This document shows, piece after piece, positions 43,461 through 51,347 of a DNA stretch of 64,000 nucleotides. A model generated the notes under the pieces. It saw only the letters and a program-made list of their open reading frames with translations. It was not told the DNA's origin and did no database searches. A program made the translations under genes and the position numbers. Position 1 is the stretch's first letter. The number at the start of each line of letters is the position of its first letter. Origin of the DNA: Roseiarcus sp963696665 (lineage in GTDB: Bacteria; Pseudomonadota; Alphaproteobacteria; Rhizobiales; Beijerinckiaceae); NCBI GenBank assembly GCA_963696665.1, contig CAVOLE010000008.1, positions 930,001 to 994,000 on the forward strand, in the 5' to 3' direction.

Positions 43461-44333
43461 ATGCCCGCCTGGTCGCAAACCTTCACCTTCCTCGATGGCG
43501 AATGGCTTGAAGGCAATCATCCGATTATCGGGGCGCGCACGCACGCCTTCTGGCTGGGCTCGAGCGTGTTCGACGGGGCGCGCGCCTTCGACGGGGTTGC
43601 GCCGGATCTCGACAAGCATTGCGCGCGGCTCAATCGTTCGGCCAAAGCCATGTGCCTCAAACCGACGATGAGCGTCGCGGCGATGCTCGAGCTCACGCGC
43701 GAGGGGATGAACAAATTCGCGTCCGGCGCCGAGCTCTACATCCGCCCGATGTACTGGGCCGAGCACGGCTCGCTGATGTCGGCCGTCCCGCCCGACCCGG
43801 AATCGACCCGCTTCTGCCTGTGTCTCTACGAGGCGCCTCTGCCTCAGCCGACCGGCGTTAAGATCACGCGCTCGCCCTACGCCAAGCCGCTCGCTGTCAC
43901 CATGCCCGTCGAGGCCAAGGCGGGCTGCCTCTATCCCAACAACGCCCGGGCCTTAATCGAAGCGCGGGCGCGCGGATTTGACAATTGTCTCATGTGCGAC
44001 ATGCTAGGCAATGTCGCCGAGCTCGCGACGGCGAATGTGTTCATGGCCAAGGACGAAGTCGTGATGACGCCAATGGCGAACGGGACCTTCCTCAACGGAA
44101 TCACTCGGCAGCGGGTGCTCAAGCTCCTGCGCGCGGGCGGCGTCGACGCGCGGGAGGCGACCCTCAATTTCGCCGATTTCGATCACGCGGACGAGATCTT
44201 CGTCGTCGGCAACTACAGCAAGGTGACGCCGGTCACGCGTATCGACACACGCGATCTGCAGCCAGGGCCATTCTTCCGGCGCGCGCGCAAACTCTATTGG
44301 GAATTCGCGCACGCTGAACGAGCAGCGGTTTAA
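43461..44333 (+). CDS. Class IV aminotransferase (branched-chain amino acid aminotransferase-like)
   Basis: This 290-residue PLP enzyme has the fold type IV pattern: GSSVFDGARAFDG, YIRPMYWAEHG, the PLP lysine K153 in PVEAKAGCLYPN, and CDMLGNVAELATANVF. It is commonly annotated IlvE, but the active-site text GCLYPNNARALIEA differs from classical IlvE, so the substrate could be another amino acid such as a D-amino acid or an aminodeoxychorismate-like compound. It follows the folate gene by 102 bases on the same strand and precedes a small ModE-like regulator. Confidence 0.8.
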   Translation: MPAWSQTFTFLDGEWLEGNHPIIGARTHAFWLGSSVFDGARAFDGVAPDLDKHCARLNRSAKAMCLKPTMSVAAMLELTREGMNKFASGAELYIRPMYWAEHGSLMSAVPPDPESTRFCLCLYEAPLPQPTGVKITRSPYAKPLAVTMPVEAKAGCLYPNNARALIEARARGFDNCLMCDMLGNVAELATANVFMAKDEVVMTPMANGTFLNGITRQRVLKLLRAGGVDAREATLNFADFDHADEIFVVGNYSKVTPVTRIDTRDLQPGPFFRRARKLYWEFAHAERAAV

Positions 44334-44363
44334 AAGCGGCGCAAAGCGCCCGAGGGGGAAACG

Positions 44364-44738
44364 ATGTCCACGCGTTTGACGATCCGGCTTGATTTCCCGG
44401 CTGGCCGGCGCCTCGGGGCCGGCAAAGTCGCGCTCTTGGAAGCAATCGAGAAAACCGGATCGATCTCGGCCGCCGGCCGCGCGCACCAGATGTCGTACCG
44501 TCGCGCCTGGCTTCTGGTCGACGAATTGAACCAGCTGTTCGCGACGCCGGTGGTCGCCGCACATCACGGCGGCGCGAAAGGCGGCGGCGCGTCGCTGACC
44601 GATGAGGGGCGGCGGGTCGTTGCGCTTTACCGCGACGCGGAGGCCAAGATGCGGGCGGCGGCGCAAGGCGAAATCGACCAGCTTGAGCGCAGCCTGGGCG
44701 CCGGCAAGCCGGAACACAATGAGCCGCCCGGCGATTGA
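44364..44738 (+). CDS. ModE-like winged-helix regulator (N-terminal domain only)
   Basis: This 124-residue protein matches the N-terminal DNA-binding domain of ModE: LGAGKVALLEAIEKTGSISA, AGRAHQMSYRRAWLLVDELN and GGAKGGGASLTDEG. The molybdate-binding TOBE domains of full ModE are missing, as in many short relatives. It could respond to molybdate indirectly or simply regulate nearby genes. It has GGGGG in front of the ATG at 44364 and ends 56 bases before trpF. No mod transport genes are in the window. Confidence 0.8.
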   Translation: MSTRLTIRLDFPAGRRLGAGKVALLEAIEKTGSISAAGRAHQMSYRRAWLLVDELNQLFATPVVAAHHGGAKGGGASLTDEGRRVVALYRDAEAKMRAAAQGEIDQLERSLGAGKPEHNEPPGD

Positions 44739-44794
44739 GCGGCGCGACCGCCTCCCTTTGACAGCGCGGGCGCTTTGACCGAAAGAAGCGCGCG

Positions 44795-45577
44795 ATGAAG
44801 CCCACAGTCAAAATTTGCGGCCTTTCTACCGCAGCCACGCTGGACGCCGCGCTCGAGGCCGGCGCCGACATGGTCGGCTTCGTCTTTTTCCCGAAAAGCC
44901 CGCGCCACATCGATCTCGCGACCGCGCGCGCTCTCGGACGCCAGGCGAGGGGACATGCGACGATTGTCACGCTCAGCGTCGACGCGGATGACGACACGCT
45001 GAAGCGCATTGTCGAGGCCCTGTCGCCCGACCTCATGCAATTGCATGGGAGCGAATCCCCGGCGCGGGTGAAAGAGATCGGCGAGCTTTGCGCTCGTCCG
45101 ACAATGAAGGCGATCGGGGTCGCCGCGCGCGGGGACCTCGCCGCCGCAGAGGCCTATGATGGCGTCGCCGATGCCCTGCTGATCGACGCCAAGCCGCCGA
45201 AGGGCGCGGCTCATCCGGGCGGCAACGGCCGTCCGTTCGACTGGAGCCTCACGCGGGACTTTCATGCCCGCAGCCCCTGGCTTTTGTCCGGCGGTCTCGA
45301 CCCCGATACTGTCGCCGCCGCCATCGCGCTGAGCCAAGCCCGCGGCGTCGACGTCTCCTCCGGCGTCGAGAGCGCGCCTGGCGTCAAGGACCCGGCCAAG
45401 ATTAGGGCGTTTGTCACGGCGGCAAGGCGGGCTTTCGGCCTAGAGCAGATTGCTGTTGTAGACGCGGTCCATAGCCCGTCGGCAGACGGGCGTCCTTCCG
45501 GACGCCCTTTGGACCGCGTCCCCGCGCTCAGCGAGCGCGGCTACAGCGGTAGCCGCCGTGGGAGTGGGCTGACATGA
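44795..45577 (+). CDS. trpF: Phosphoribosylanthranilate isomerase TrpF with repeat-derived C-terminal tail
   Basis: TrpF isomerises phosphoribosylanthranilate in tryptophan synthesis. The TIM barrel starts KPTVKICGLSTAATLDAALE with the catalytic Cys7-type residue, has MVGFVFFPKSPRHI, LLIDAKPPKG with the catalytic Asp, and closes with LSGGLDPDTV and VDVSSGVESAPGVKD. A normal barrel ends near residue 216 (FVTAARRAFG). The frame then continues about 44 residues through a dispersed repeat (VDAVHSPSADGRPSGRPLDR). The stop overlaps the trpB ATG, so coupling is kept. The tail is probably tolerated rather than functional. Confidence 0.9.
   Translation: MKPTVKICGLSTAATLDAALEAGADMVGFVFFPKSPRHIDLATARALGRQARGHATIVTLSVDADDDTLKRIVEALSPDLMQLHGSESPARVKEIGELCARPTMKAIGVAARGDLAAAEAYDGVADALLIDAKPPKGAAHPGGNGRPFDWSLTRDFHARSPWLLSGGLDPDTVAAAIALSQARGVDVSSGVESAPGVKDPAKIRAFVTAARRAFGLEQIAVVDAVHSPSADGRPSGRPLDRVPALSERGYSGSRRGSGLT
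45455..45548. repeat. Multi-branched dispersed repeat, copy A (inside the 3' end of trpF)
   Basis: About 94 bases match 54247-54341 at roughly nine of ten positions. The fold is cloverleaf-like. An outer stem GACGCGGTCCA/TGGACCGCGTC encloses two hairpins (CCCGTC/GACGGG and CGTCC/GGACG) and is followed by a third (CCGCGCTC/GAGCGCGG). Differences between the copies fall mainly in loops. In the third hairpin the stem changes on both sides, keeping pairing. The copy is translated as the end of TrpF. Confidence 0.8.
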
Positions 45578-46794
45578 ACAAGCTCGACAAGCCCAATTCC
45601 TATCGCGAGGGCCCGAACGAGCGCGGACGCTTCGGCATTTACGGCGGACGCTTCGTCCCCGAGACGCTGATGCCGCTCATTCTCTCGCTCGAAAAGGCCT
45701 ACGAGGAGGCGAAGGCCGATCCGGCCTTCAAGGCCGAGCTCAACCACCTGCTCAAGCACTATGTCGGACGCCCGAGCCCGCTCTATTTCGCCGAGCAGCT
45801 GACCGAAAAACTCGGCGGCGCCAAGATCTATTTCAAGCGCGAAGAGTTGAACCACACCGGCGCGCACAAGATCAACAACGTGATCGGCCAGATTCTGCTC
45901 GCTCGGCGCATGGGCAAAAAGCGCATCATCGCCGAAACCGGCGCAGGCCAGCACGGGGTTGCGACGGCGACGGCCTGCGCGCGCTTCGGCCTCGAGTGCA
46001 TCGTCTATATGGGCGCGCTCGACGTCGAGCGGCAGAAGCCGAACGTCTTTCGCATGAAGATGCTGGGCGCGGAAGTGAGGCCCGTCGAGCAGGGCGCGAA
46101 AACCCTCAAGGACGCGATGAACGAGGCCTTGCGCGACTGGGTGACCAACGTCCGCACGACCTATTATTGCATCGGCACCGTCGCCGGTCCCCATCCCTAC
46201 CCGGCGATGGTGCGCGACTTCCAGTGCGTGATCGGCGAAGAGACGCGGGCGCAGATGCTCGAACTCGAGGGCCGTCTGCCGGACAGCCTCGTCGCCTGCA
46301 TCGGCGGCGGCTCGAACGCCATCGGCCTCTTCCACCCGTTCCTCGACGAGCCGCAGATCGAGATGTTCGGGGTCGAGGCGGCGGGACATGGGCTCGAGGT
46401 CCCGGGCGGCCACGCGGCGTCGATCAACGGCGGGCGCCCCGGCGTGCTGCACGGCAACCGCACCTATCTGTTGCAAACCGACGACGGTCAGATTCTCGAG
46501 GGCCATTCGATTTCCGCCGGCCTCGACTATCCGGGCGTGGGCCCCGAGCATTCGTGGCTCAATGACGTGGGCCGTGTGACCTATCTCGCGGCGACCGACA
46601 AAGAGGCGCTTGACGCTTTCCTGCTCTGCTCGAAGCTCGAGGGCATCATCCCCGCGCTCGAGCCCGCGCATGCTTTGGCCAAGATCATCGAGCTCGCGCC
46701 GAAACGCCCGAAGGACCATCTGATGGTTATGAATTTGTCCGGCCGCGGCGACAAGGACATCTACTCGGTCGCCGAATATCTCGGGGGCATGTGA
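45574..46794 (+). CDS. trpB: Tryptophan synthase beta chain
   Basis: This is a 406-residue PLP enzyme that joins indole and serine. The PLP lysine lies in HTGAHKINNVIGQ, and the phosphate-binding loop is CIGGGSNAIGLF. RPSPLYFAEQLTEKLGGAKI and GVGPEHSWLNDVGRV are family hallmarks. The ATG overlaps the trpF stop. trpA normally follows in many relatives, but here a cupin gene on the opposite strand comes next, so trpA must lie elsewhere. Confidence 0.96.
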   Translation: MNKLDKPNSYREGPNERGRFGIYGGRFVPETLMPLILSLEKAYEEAKADPAFKAELNHLLKHYVGRPSPLYFAEQLTEKLGGAKIYFKREELNHTGAHKINNVIGQILLARRMGKKRIIAETGAGQHGVATATACARFGLECIVYMGALDVERQKPNVFRMKMLGAEVRPVEQGAKTLKDAMNEALRDWVTNVRTTYYCIGTVAGPHPYPAMVRDFQCVIGEETRAQMLELEGRLPDSLVACIGGGSNAIGLFHPFLDEPQIEMFGVEAAGHGLEVPGGHAASINGGRPGVLHGNRTYLLQTDDGQILEGHSISAGLDYPGVGPEHSWLNDVGRVTYLAATDKEALDAFLLCSKLEGIIPALEPAHALAKIIELAPKRPKDHLMVMNLSGRGDKDIYSVAEYLGGM

Positions 46795-46800
46795 AGGCTC

Positions 46801-47226
46801 TTACTGCGTCGCCGGATGGAGCCCGTGACGCAGCATGATGTCCTTCATTTTTGCAGGATCCGGCGCGCCGCCCGCCACGAGCGCCGCGACCTCGCGAAAA
46901 TAGCCGGGTCCAAGCGCGCCGGGCGTCAGGATGCAGAGACACCGCGCCGCCTCCTGCGCATCGTTGCGGAAGGCGTGAATGATCCCGCGCCTGATGAAGA
47001 CGGATTGACCGGGCTTGAGCACGACGTCCCTACCGTCGACGCGCCAGGTCGACTCGCCAGCTAACCCGTAAATGGTTTCATCCCAGCTCTCATGATAATG
47101 CGCGATCGGCATACGGGCGTTGGGCTCGACGGCCATCTCGAAGGCGTCGAGGCTGCCGGCGGTGTCGTCTTTCGTCTGAAGGAACCGAAGCTCGAGTCCG
47201 CCGATCCGAATTGTCTCTGACGCCAT
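46801..47226 (-). CDS. Cupin domain protein
   Basis: This is a 141-residue single-domain cupin. The first metal motif is seen as AHYHESWDETIYGLAGE (H, H and E ligands), and the second as GIIHAFRNDAQEAARCL. VVLKPGQSVFIRRG lies between them. It probably binds a metal and a small ligand, but no substrate can be named. GGAGGG precedes the ATG. It converges with trpB, with only 6 bases between the two stop codons. Confidence 0.8.
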   Translation of the reverse strand: MASETIRIGGLELRFLQTKDDTAGSLDAFEMAVEPNARMPIAHYHESWDETIYGLAGESTWRVDGRDVVLKPGQSVFIRRGIIHAFRNDAQEAARCLCILTPGALGPGYFREVAALVAGGAPDPAKMKDIMLRHGLHPATQ

Positions 47227-47317
47227 GTGACCCTCCCGCGCGCTGTTCTTCGCGCCCGATCATCTCGGTCGCGATCGTGTCTCGCTAACCGGAGATTCTG
47301 GACGCGCCGACGAAACG

Positions 47318-47395
47318 ATCAACTCACCACAAAGGTCAGGAAGGACCACGAAGGTCGATTCTTGGTGACCCTTCGTGTTCTTCGTGATGAATCTT
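47318..47395. repeat. Inverted repeat with CACGAAGG/CCTTCGTG arms
   Basis: CACCACAAAGG and GGACCACGAAGG on the left partly pair with CCCTTCGTGTTCTTCGTGATG on the right, giving a long imperfect stem in the 199-base gap upstream of the cupin gene. Repeats based on CACGAAG are common dispersed elements in many bacteria. Only one copy is seen here. Confidence 0.5.
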
Positions 47396-47425
47396 CGGCC
47401 GCGCCGCCATCCGTGGCTGGCATAG

Positions 47426-47776
47426 TCAAACCTGCTTAGACCCGGCGCCTGCCGCGCTCGCGCGGTGGCTGGCTTTGACCTGCCGCACCGCCGCGAGCTG
47501 TCCCTTGAGAATGTCGAGCGCGTCCTGTTCGTCAGGAGTCAGATGCTCGAGCTTCACGTGCTTCAGGATGACTTCCAGCGCGTCGCCGATGCGGCCAAGC
47601 TGCCGCCCGTAGCTCCCAACCGTTTTCAGGATTTTTCGTTCCAGGTCGGAGTCGCCCGCGCCGCCGAGATCGATGTTGATGAGGCCAAATTGACCGCCCT
47701 GCTGAGTGAAGGTCATGGGATTGATCGCCTGCCAGAGCTGATCCGGCGCGAGGGAAATCTGGAAGGGTGTGGACAT
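47426..47776 (-). CDS. Hypothetical protein (about 116 residues)
   Basis: This soluble protein begins MSTPFQISLAPDQLWQAINP and continues with GGQFGLINIDLGG, LERKILKTVGSYGRQLGRIG and LEHLTPDEQDALDILKGQL. The second half is amphipathic helices, perhaps a small oligomer. AGGAGG is placed well before the ATG at 47776; a longer frame from 47821 has no such site. I do not recognise the family. It is followed downstream by the cupin gene after a repeat-containing gap. Confidence 0.7.
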   Translation of the reverse strand: MSTPFQISLAPDQLWQAINPMTFTQQGGQFGLINIDLGGAGDSDLERKILKTVGSYGRQLGRIGDALEVILKHVKLEHLTPDEQDALDILKGQLAAVRQVKASHRASAAGAGSKQV

Positions 47777-47873
47777 GGCGCCTCCTGGCTGATCGAAATG
47801 CAAAGAACGCAATGCCGACATTCTCGCCGTTCGGATCCTCCGAGTCCACGTGTGCCCGTCTAGCCTCTATCGT

Positions 47874-49064
47874 TCACGCCACCCGCCCCGCCCGGAACGC
47901 CTCCACCGTTTGCATCACGCCGCGCAATTCCGCCAAGCCCTTGAGACGGCCGATGAAAGAATAGCCCGGGTTCACGCGCTTCTTTCCGTCGTCGCCGAGC
48001 AAGTGCCCATGGTCGGGACGCATCGGAATTTCGACGTCGGCGCGCCCCTCAGCGCGGCGCCGGTCCTCTTCCGCCATCAACGCCGCGACGAGGCGGACCA
48101 TGTCGGATTCGCCGGCGAGATGATCGGCCTCGAAGAACGAACCGTCGGGCTCGCGCTTGACGTTGCGCAAGTGAGCGAAATGCACCCGCGGGCCAAACTC
48201 GTGCGCCATAGCGACGACATCGTTCCGGGCGCCGGAGCCGAACGAGCCGGCGCAGAACGTAAGGCCATTGGCAGGAGACGGGGCGGCTTGAAACAGCTTG
48301 CGCACGTCCTCGACCGTCGACATGACCCGCGGCAGACCGAAAATCGGGAACGCCGGGTCGTCGGGATGGATGGCGAGGCGAGCGCCTTCCTCTTCGGCCA
48401 CAGCGGCGATCTCGCGCACGAATTCGATGAGGTTCGCGCGCAGGCCCTCGACCGTCACGTCCTTGTAGGTCATCAGTGCGCGCGTAAAACTCTGCCGGTC
48501 GTAGGTGAAGTCGCGCGCCGGCAGCCAGTCGATAAGCGTCCGCTCCAACTCCTGCATTTGCCGCGGCGTCATCGCCTCGAAGCGCGTACGCGCCGCAGCG
48601 ATGCGCTCCGTCGCATAGTCGCCCTCAGCCCCGTCGCGCCCGAGGATGAAGAGGTCATAAGCCGCATAGTCGATTGCGTCGAAGCGCAGCGCGGCCCCGC
48701 CGCTGGGAAGCGGCCAGTTGAGATCTGTGCGCGTCCAGTCGGTGATGGCCATGAAATTGTAGCAGAAGGTCTTCACGCCGGCGCGCGAAGCGTTGCGGAT
48801 GGATTGCTTGTAGTTGTTGATCTTGGCGCGGAATGCGCCGCTGCGCGTCTTGATCTCCTCGCCGACGCCAATGCTCTCGACCACCGACCAGACGAGGCCC
48901 GCGGCTTCGATCTCGGCCCGGCGCTTCAAAACCTCGCCTTTGCTCCAGACTTCGCCCCGGTTCATGTGATGGAGCGCGCTGACGACGCCGACGGCGCCGG
49001 CCTCACGGACATTTTCGAGGCTGACCGGATCGTCCGGTCCGAACCAGCGCCAGGTCTGCAGCAT
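47874..49064 (-). CDS. uxuA: Mannonate dehydratase UxuA
   Basis: This 396-residue TIM-barrel enzyme dehydrates D-mannonate to 2-keto-3-deoxygluconate in glucuronate breakdown. Landmarks are QTWRWFGPDDPVSLENVREA, KTFCYNFMAITDWTRTDL, LAIHPDDPAFPIFGLPR, FCAGSFGSG and MRPDHGHLLGDDG, with the metal-binding histidines. Length and start match the family, and GGGAGG precedes the ATG. No uxuB or uxaC lies nearby. The product could feed the Entner-Doudoroff pathway with zwf, but that link is only inference. Confidence 0.93.
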   Translation of the reverse strand: MLQTWRWFGPDDPVSLENVREAGAVGVVSALHHMNRGEVWSKGEVLKRRAEIEAAGLVWSVVESIGVGEEIKTRSGAFRAKINNYKQSIRNASRAGVKTFCYNFMAITDWTRTDLNWPLPSGGAALRFDAIDYAAYDLFILGRDGAEGDYATERIAAARTRFEAMTPRQMQELERTLIDWLPARDFTYDRQSFTRALMTYKDVTVEGLRANLIEFVREIAAVAEEEGARLAIHPDDPAFPIFGLPRVMSTVEDVRKLFQAAPSPANGLTFCAGSFGSGARNDVVAMAHEFGPRVHFAHLRNVKREPDGSFFEADHLAGESDMVRLVAALMAEEDRRRAEGRADVEIPMRPDHGHLLGDDGKKRVNPGYSFIGRLKGLAELRGVMQTVEAFRAGRVA

Positions 49065-49093
49065 GCGACGCCTCCCTATTGCGTTTCTCCCTT

Positions 49094-49131
49094 CTCACCC
49101 TGGTCCCGAGCTTGTCGAGGGACGGGAGAGG
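49094..49131. repeat. Dispersed palindromic repeat, copy 2 (TCCCGAGCTTGTCGAGGGA type)
   Basis: GGTCCCGAGCTTGTCGAGGG continues with ACGGGAGAGG and matches the repeat at 34313-34345. It lies in the short gap between accA and uxuA, both on the minus strand. Since it is transcribed between two genes it may affect mRNA stability. Confidence 0.6.
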
Positions 49132-49146
49132 AATCGGGGCTTAAGG

Positions 49147-50101
49147 CTAGATCTTCCGCCCCATCGCCAGATACTTCTCCGCCCGCGCGTTGCGAAGTTC
49201 GTCCGGGCCCAGATTGTGAAGCGACTTGAGCGCATCGCTGATCGCTTGGCCGGTCGAAGCGATCGCCGCCGCGGGATCGCGGTGCGCCCCGCCGAGCGGC
49301 TCGGCGATGATTCCGTCGATGATGCCGAACTTGATCAGGTCCTGGGCGGTGATCTTCATGCCCGTCGCCGCCTCCTGCGCGCGCGAGGAATTCGCGCCAG
49401 AGAATCGATGCCGCCGCTTCCGGCGAGGCCACGGTATAGATTGCGTGTTCGAGCATGAGCACGGTGTTGCAGGCGGCGATCGCGAGCGCGCCGCCCGAGC
49501 CGCCCTCGCCGATCACCACGCCGACATTCGGCACGCCGATCGAGAGACAGGTGTCGATCGAACGCGCGATGGCTTCGGCCTGGCCGCGCTCCTCGGCTTC
49601 GACGCCGGGGAAAGCGCCTGCCGTGTCGATCAGGGCAATCACCGGCAGGCCGAAGCGGTCGGCGAGCTGCATGAGGCGCGTCGCCTTGCGATAGCCCTCC
49701 GGGCGCGCCATGCCGAAATTGTGTTTGACCCGGCTCGGCGTGTCGTCGCCCTTCTCCTGGCCGATTACGCAGACCAACTCGCCCTCGAACCTTCCCAAGC
49801 CGCCGACGATGGCTTCGTCCTCGCCGAAATAGCGGTCGCCGGCAAGCGGCGTGAACTCGGCGATGAGCGCCTTGACGTAGTCGCCGAAATGCGGCCGCCC
49901 CTGGGCGCGCGCGACCTGTGTTTTCTGCCAGGGCGTGAGGCTGGCGTAGAGATCGGCCAGCGTCTTCTCCGCCTTGGCCTCGAGCTTCGTGAGCTCCTCG
50001 GCGAGCGCGGGCAAATCGCCTTTCTCCGCCACGGCGCGCATTTCATCGAGACGGGCCTCGATATCCGCGACCGCCGTTTCAAAGCTGAGATAGGTGCGCA
50101 T
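49147..50101 (-). pseudogene. accA: Acetyl-CoA carboxylase alpha subunit AccA, with one frameshift (probable sequence error)
   Basis: AccA is the carboxyltransferase alpha subunit that, with AccD, makes malonyl-CoA. From the ATG at 50101 it reads MRTYLSFETAVADIEARLDE, the helical N-terminus, then VSRxKHNFGMARPEGYRKA-like text (SRVKHNFGMARPEGYRKA), PVIALIDTAGAFPG and GEGGSGGALAIAA. At 49389-49393 (GAATTC) one extra A moves the frame. The expected continuation SSRAQEAATGMKITAQDLIK is in the next frame and ends properly at 49147. Length is one base over a multiple of three. AccA is essential in bacteria that make fatty acids this way, so a real knockout is unlikely. Confidence 0.9.
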
Positions 50102-50191
50102 CCGGTCCTTGCGGCGAACCGCACGGGGGGTCAAGCGCGGCGGGCGGAAACTGGCGATGGGAGAGAGCGAAGTCAAGCGGACGCGGGCCCC

Positions 50192-50216
50192 GTGTCGCTC
50201 AATTGGTTAGGGCGCC
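50192..50216 (+). pseudogene. tRNA-Trp 5'-half fragment
   Basis: GTGTCGCTCAATTGGTTAGG and the next five bases match bases 50765-50789 of tRNA-Trp at 22 of 25 positions, including the whole D-arm. The anticodon arm does not follow. It lies 90 bases upstream of the accA start, on the opposite strand to accA. It is a leftover of duplication or rearrangement around the tRNA gene. Confidence 0.6.
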
Positions 50217-50234
50217 TCGCGCGGCCCTTTATGG

Positions 50235-50510
50235 TCAGGAAGCCGCCCTCGCCGTCGCCCCGAAGACCTCGTTTGACCATGTGCCCACAAGGCCCCCCGT
50301 CCAAGGCGGGAAGGCGTCGACGAAATCGGCATGGAATCGCCCGTCGGGCATATGCCATGTTCCAGGCGCTGGCGTGAAAACCCAGCCGGCCGGCAGATGT
50401 GTGATCCAGCCATAAAGAGGCTTGTCGCGCCATCGGCTTCCGTCGGCGCCGTTGCCGCGAACCTCATAGGTCCTTCCAAGCGTGTTAAACTCCGCGCCTG
50501 GCGCGCCCAT
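50235..50510 (-). CDS. Possible hypothetical protein or fragment (91 residues)
   Basis: The frame MGAPGAEFNTLGRTYEVRGN continues with RWRDKPLYGWITHLPAGWVF and WHMPDGRFHADFVDAFPPW. It is rich in Trp, Gly and aromatic residues and looks more like true protein than the other frames. No clear ribosome site is present, and I do not know the family. The 659-base stretch 50102-50760 between accA and tRNA-Trp otherwise holds a tRNA fragment, a short accA-like duplicate and nothing else I recognise. Confidence 0.35.
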   Translation of the reverse strand: MGAPGAEFNTLGRTYEVRGNGADGSRWRDKPLYGWITHLPAGWVFTPAPGTWHMPDGRFHADFVDAFPPWTGGLVGTWSNEVFGATARAAS

Positions 50511-50680
50511 AGCTTCGTCTCCCAGTCGACCAGGAAAGCGCCTTTTCGCCTGGTGTAAATCTCAATTGATTCGTCGGTCTCACGCCAACGTCACGACCAG
50601 GAAAGCAGGGCTTGCCGCTTGATCTCCGTTATTTCTGCATGAGCCCAGCAGAAGGCGCAACCTCTTTACAACCGGGGGCG

Positions 50681-50708
50681 TCGAGCTTCGTAAGTTCCTC
50701 GGCGAGCG
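50681..50708 (-). pseudogene. Short duplicated piece of accA
   Basis: Twenty-eight bases (TCGAGCTTCGTAAGTTCCTC then GGCGAGCG) match accA at 49980-50007 with two differences and encode LAEELTKLDA where AccA has LAEELTKLEA. It lies 53 bases before tRNA-Trp. Together with the tRNA fragment at 50192 it shows that the accA-tRNA boundary was duplicated once and then decayed. Confidence 0.55.
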
Positions 50709-50760
50709 GGCCCGCTCGCCCTTGCTTCCGACCGCGCGTTGCGGCATGAACGGCGTTCGT

Positions 50761-50837
50761 AGGAGTGTAGCTCAATTGGTTAGAGCACCGGTCTCCAAAA
50801 CCGGGGGTTGGGGGTTCGAGTCCCTCCTCTCCTGCCA
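50761..50837 (+). tRNA. tRNA-Trp (CCA)
   Basis: A complete cloverleaf is visible: acceptor AGGAGTG/CTCTCCT (one T-T mismatch), D-arm GCTC-AATTGGTTA-GAGC, anticodon stem CCGGT/ACCGG with loop CTCCAAA (anticodon CCA), T-loop TTCGAGT, discriminator G and encoded CCA. tRNA-Gly follows after 26 bases on the same strand. Confidence 0.95.
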
Positions 50838-50863
50838 TCGGCTCTGGCCGACGGAGACTAAGC

Positions 50864-50937
50864 GCGGGCGTAGTTCAATGGTAGAACGGAAGCTTCCCAA
50901 GCTTCATACGAGGGTTCGATTCCCTTCGCCCGCTCCA
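50864..50937 (+). tRNA. tRNA-Gly (CCC)
   Basis: Acceptor GCGGGCG/CGCCCGC, D-arm with GTTC-AATGGTA-GAAC, anticodon stem GAAGC/GCTTC with loop TTCCCAA (anticodon CCC), T-arm GAGGG-TTCGATT-CCCTT, discriminator T and encoded CCA. It shares a strand and probably a transcript with tRNA-Trp. Both are standard host genes. Confidence 0.95.
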
Positions 50938-50957
50938 TCCTTCTTCTGTCCCCGCAG

Positions 50958-51275
50958 CTAATGGCTTTCGCCAACCTGGACGAGATTGAGCGCGTCGATC
51001 GCCGCGATCCGCTCCGCCTCGGTTTGCTTCAAAGCGCGCTCCAGCTCCTCTGTGCTGGAGCGGCTCGAGCCTGTGAGCACCATTCCGCCGATGGCGAGGG
51101 CGAAAGCGACAATCACGCGGGTTGGCGAATAGGCGATAAGGCCAAGAACAAACCCGGCGATCAACGCCGGCCCGATCACGGCTGACGCGAGGCCCACCAG
51201 CCTCAGCCTGCGGCTGCGCGCGATCGCGTCGCTGAGTTCCTCGATCCGCATCTCGAGCCGCTCGATCTCGTCCAT
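50958..51275 (-). CDS. Hypothetical membrane protein (105 residues)
   Basis: An N-terminal coiled-coil helix (MDEIERLEMRIEELSDAIAR) is followed by two membrane helices (LVGLASAVIGPALIAGFVLG and VIVAFALAIGGMVLTG) and a charged C-terminal helix (SSTEELERALKQTEAERIAA). This small helix-TM-TM-helix layout recurs in alphaproteobacterial hypothetical proteins. The function is not known. It converges with the tRNA pair, ending 20 bases from tRNA-Gly. Confidence 0.7.
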   Translation of the reverse strand: MDEIERLEMRIEELSDAIARSRRLRLVGLASAVIGPALIAGFVLGLIAYSPTRVIVAFALAIGGMVLTGSSRSSTEELERALKQTEAERIAAIDALNLVQVGESH

Positions 51276-51347
51276 TCGTCCGCTCGTGCTGATGCTCGAA
51301 ATCGGCGCCTCGTCACCAGACCTCCGAGGGCCGGGCGCTGGCCCACG

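Noticed and set aside
50629..50838. A 69-codon minus-strand frame starting MAGEEGLEPPTPGF
   Set aside because: It is the antisense of tRNA-Trp and its flank, a well-known false gene pattern.
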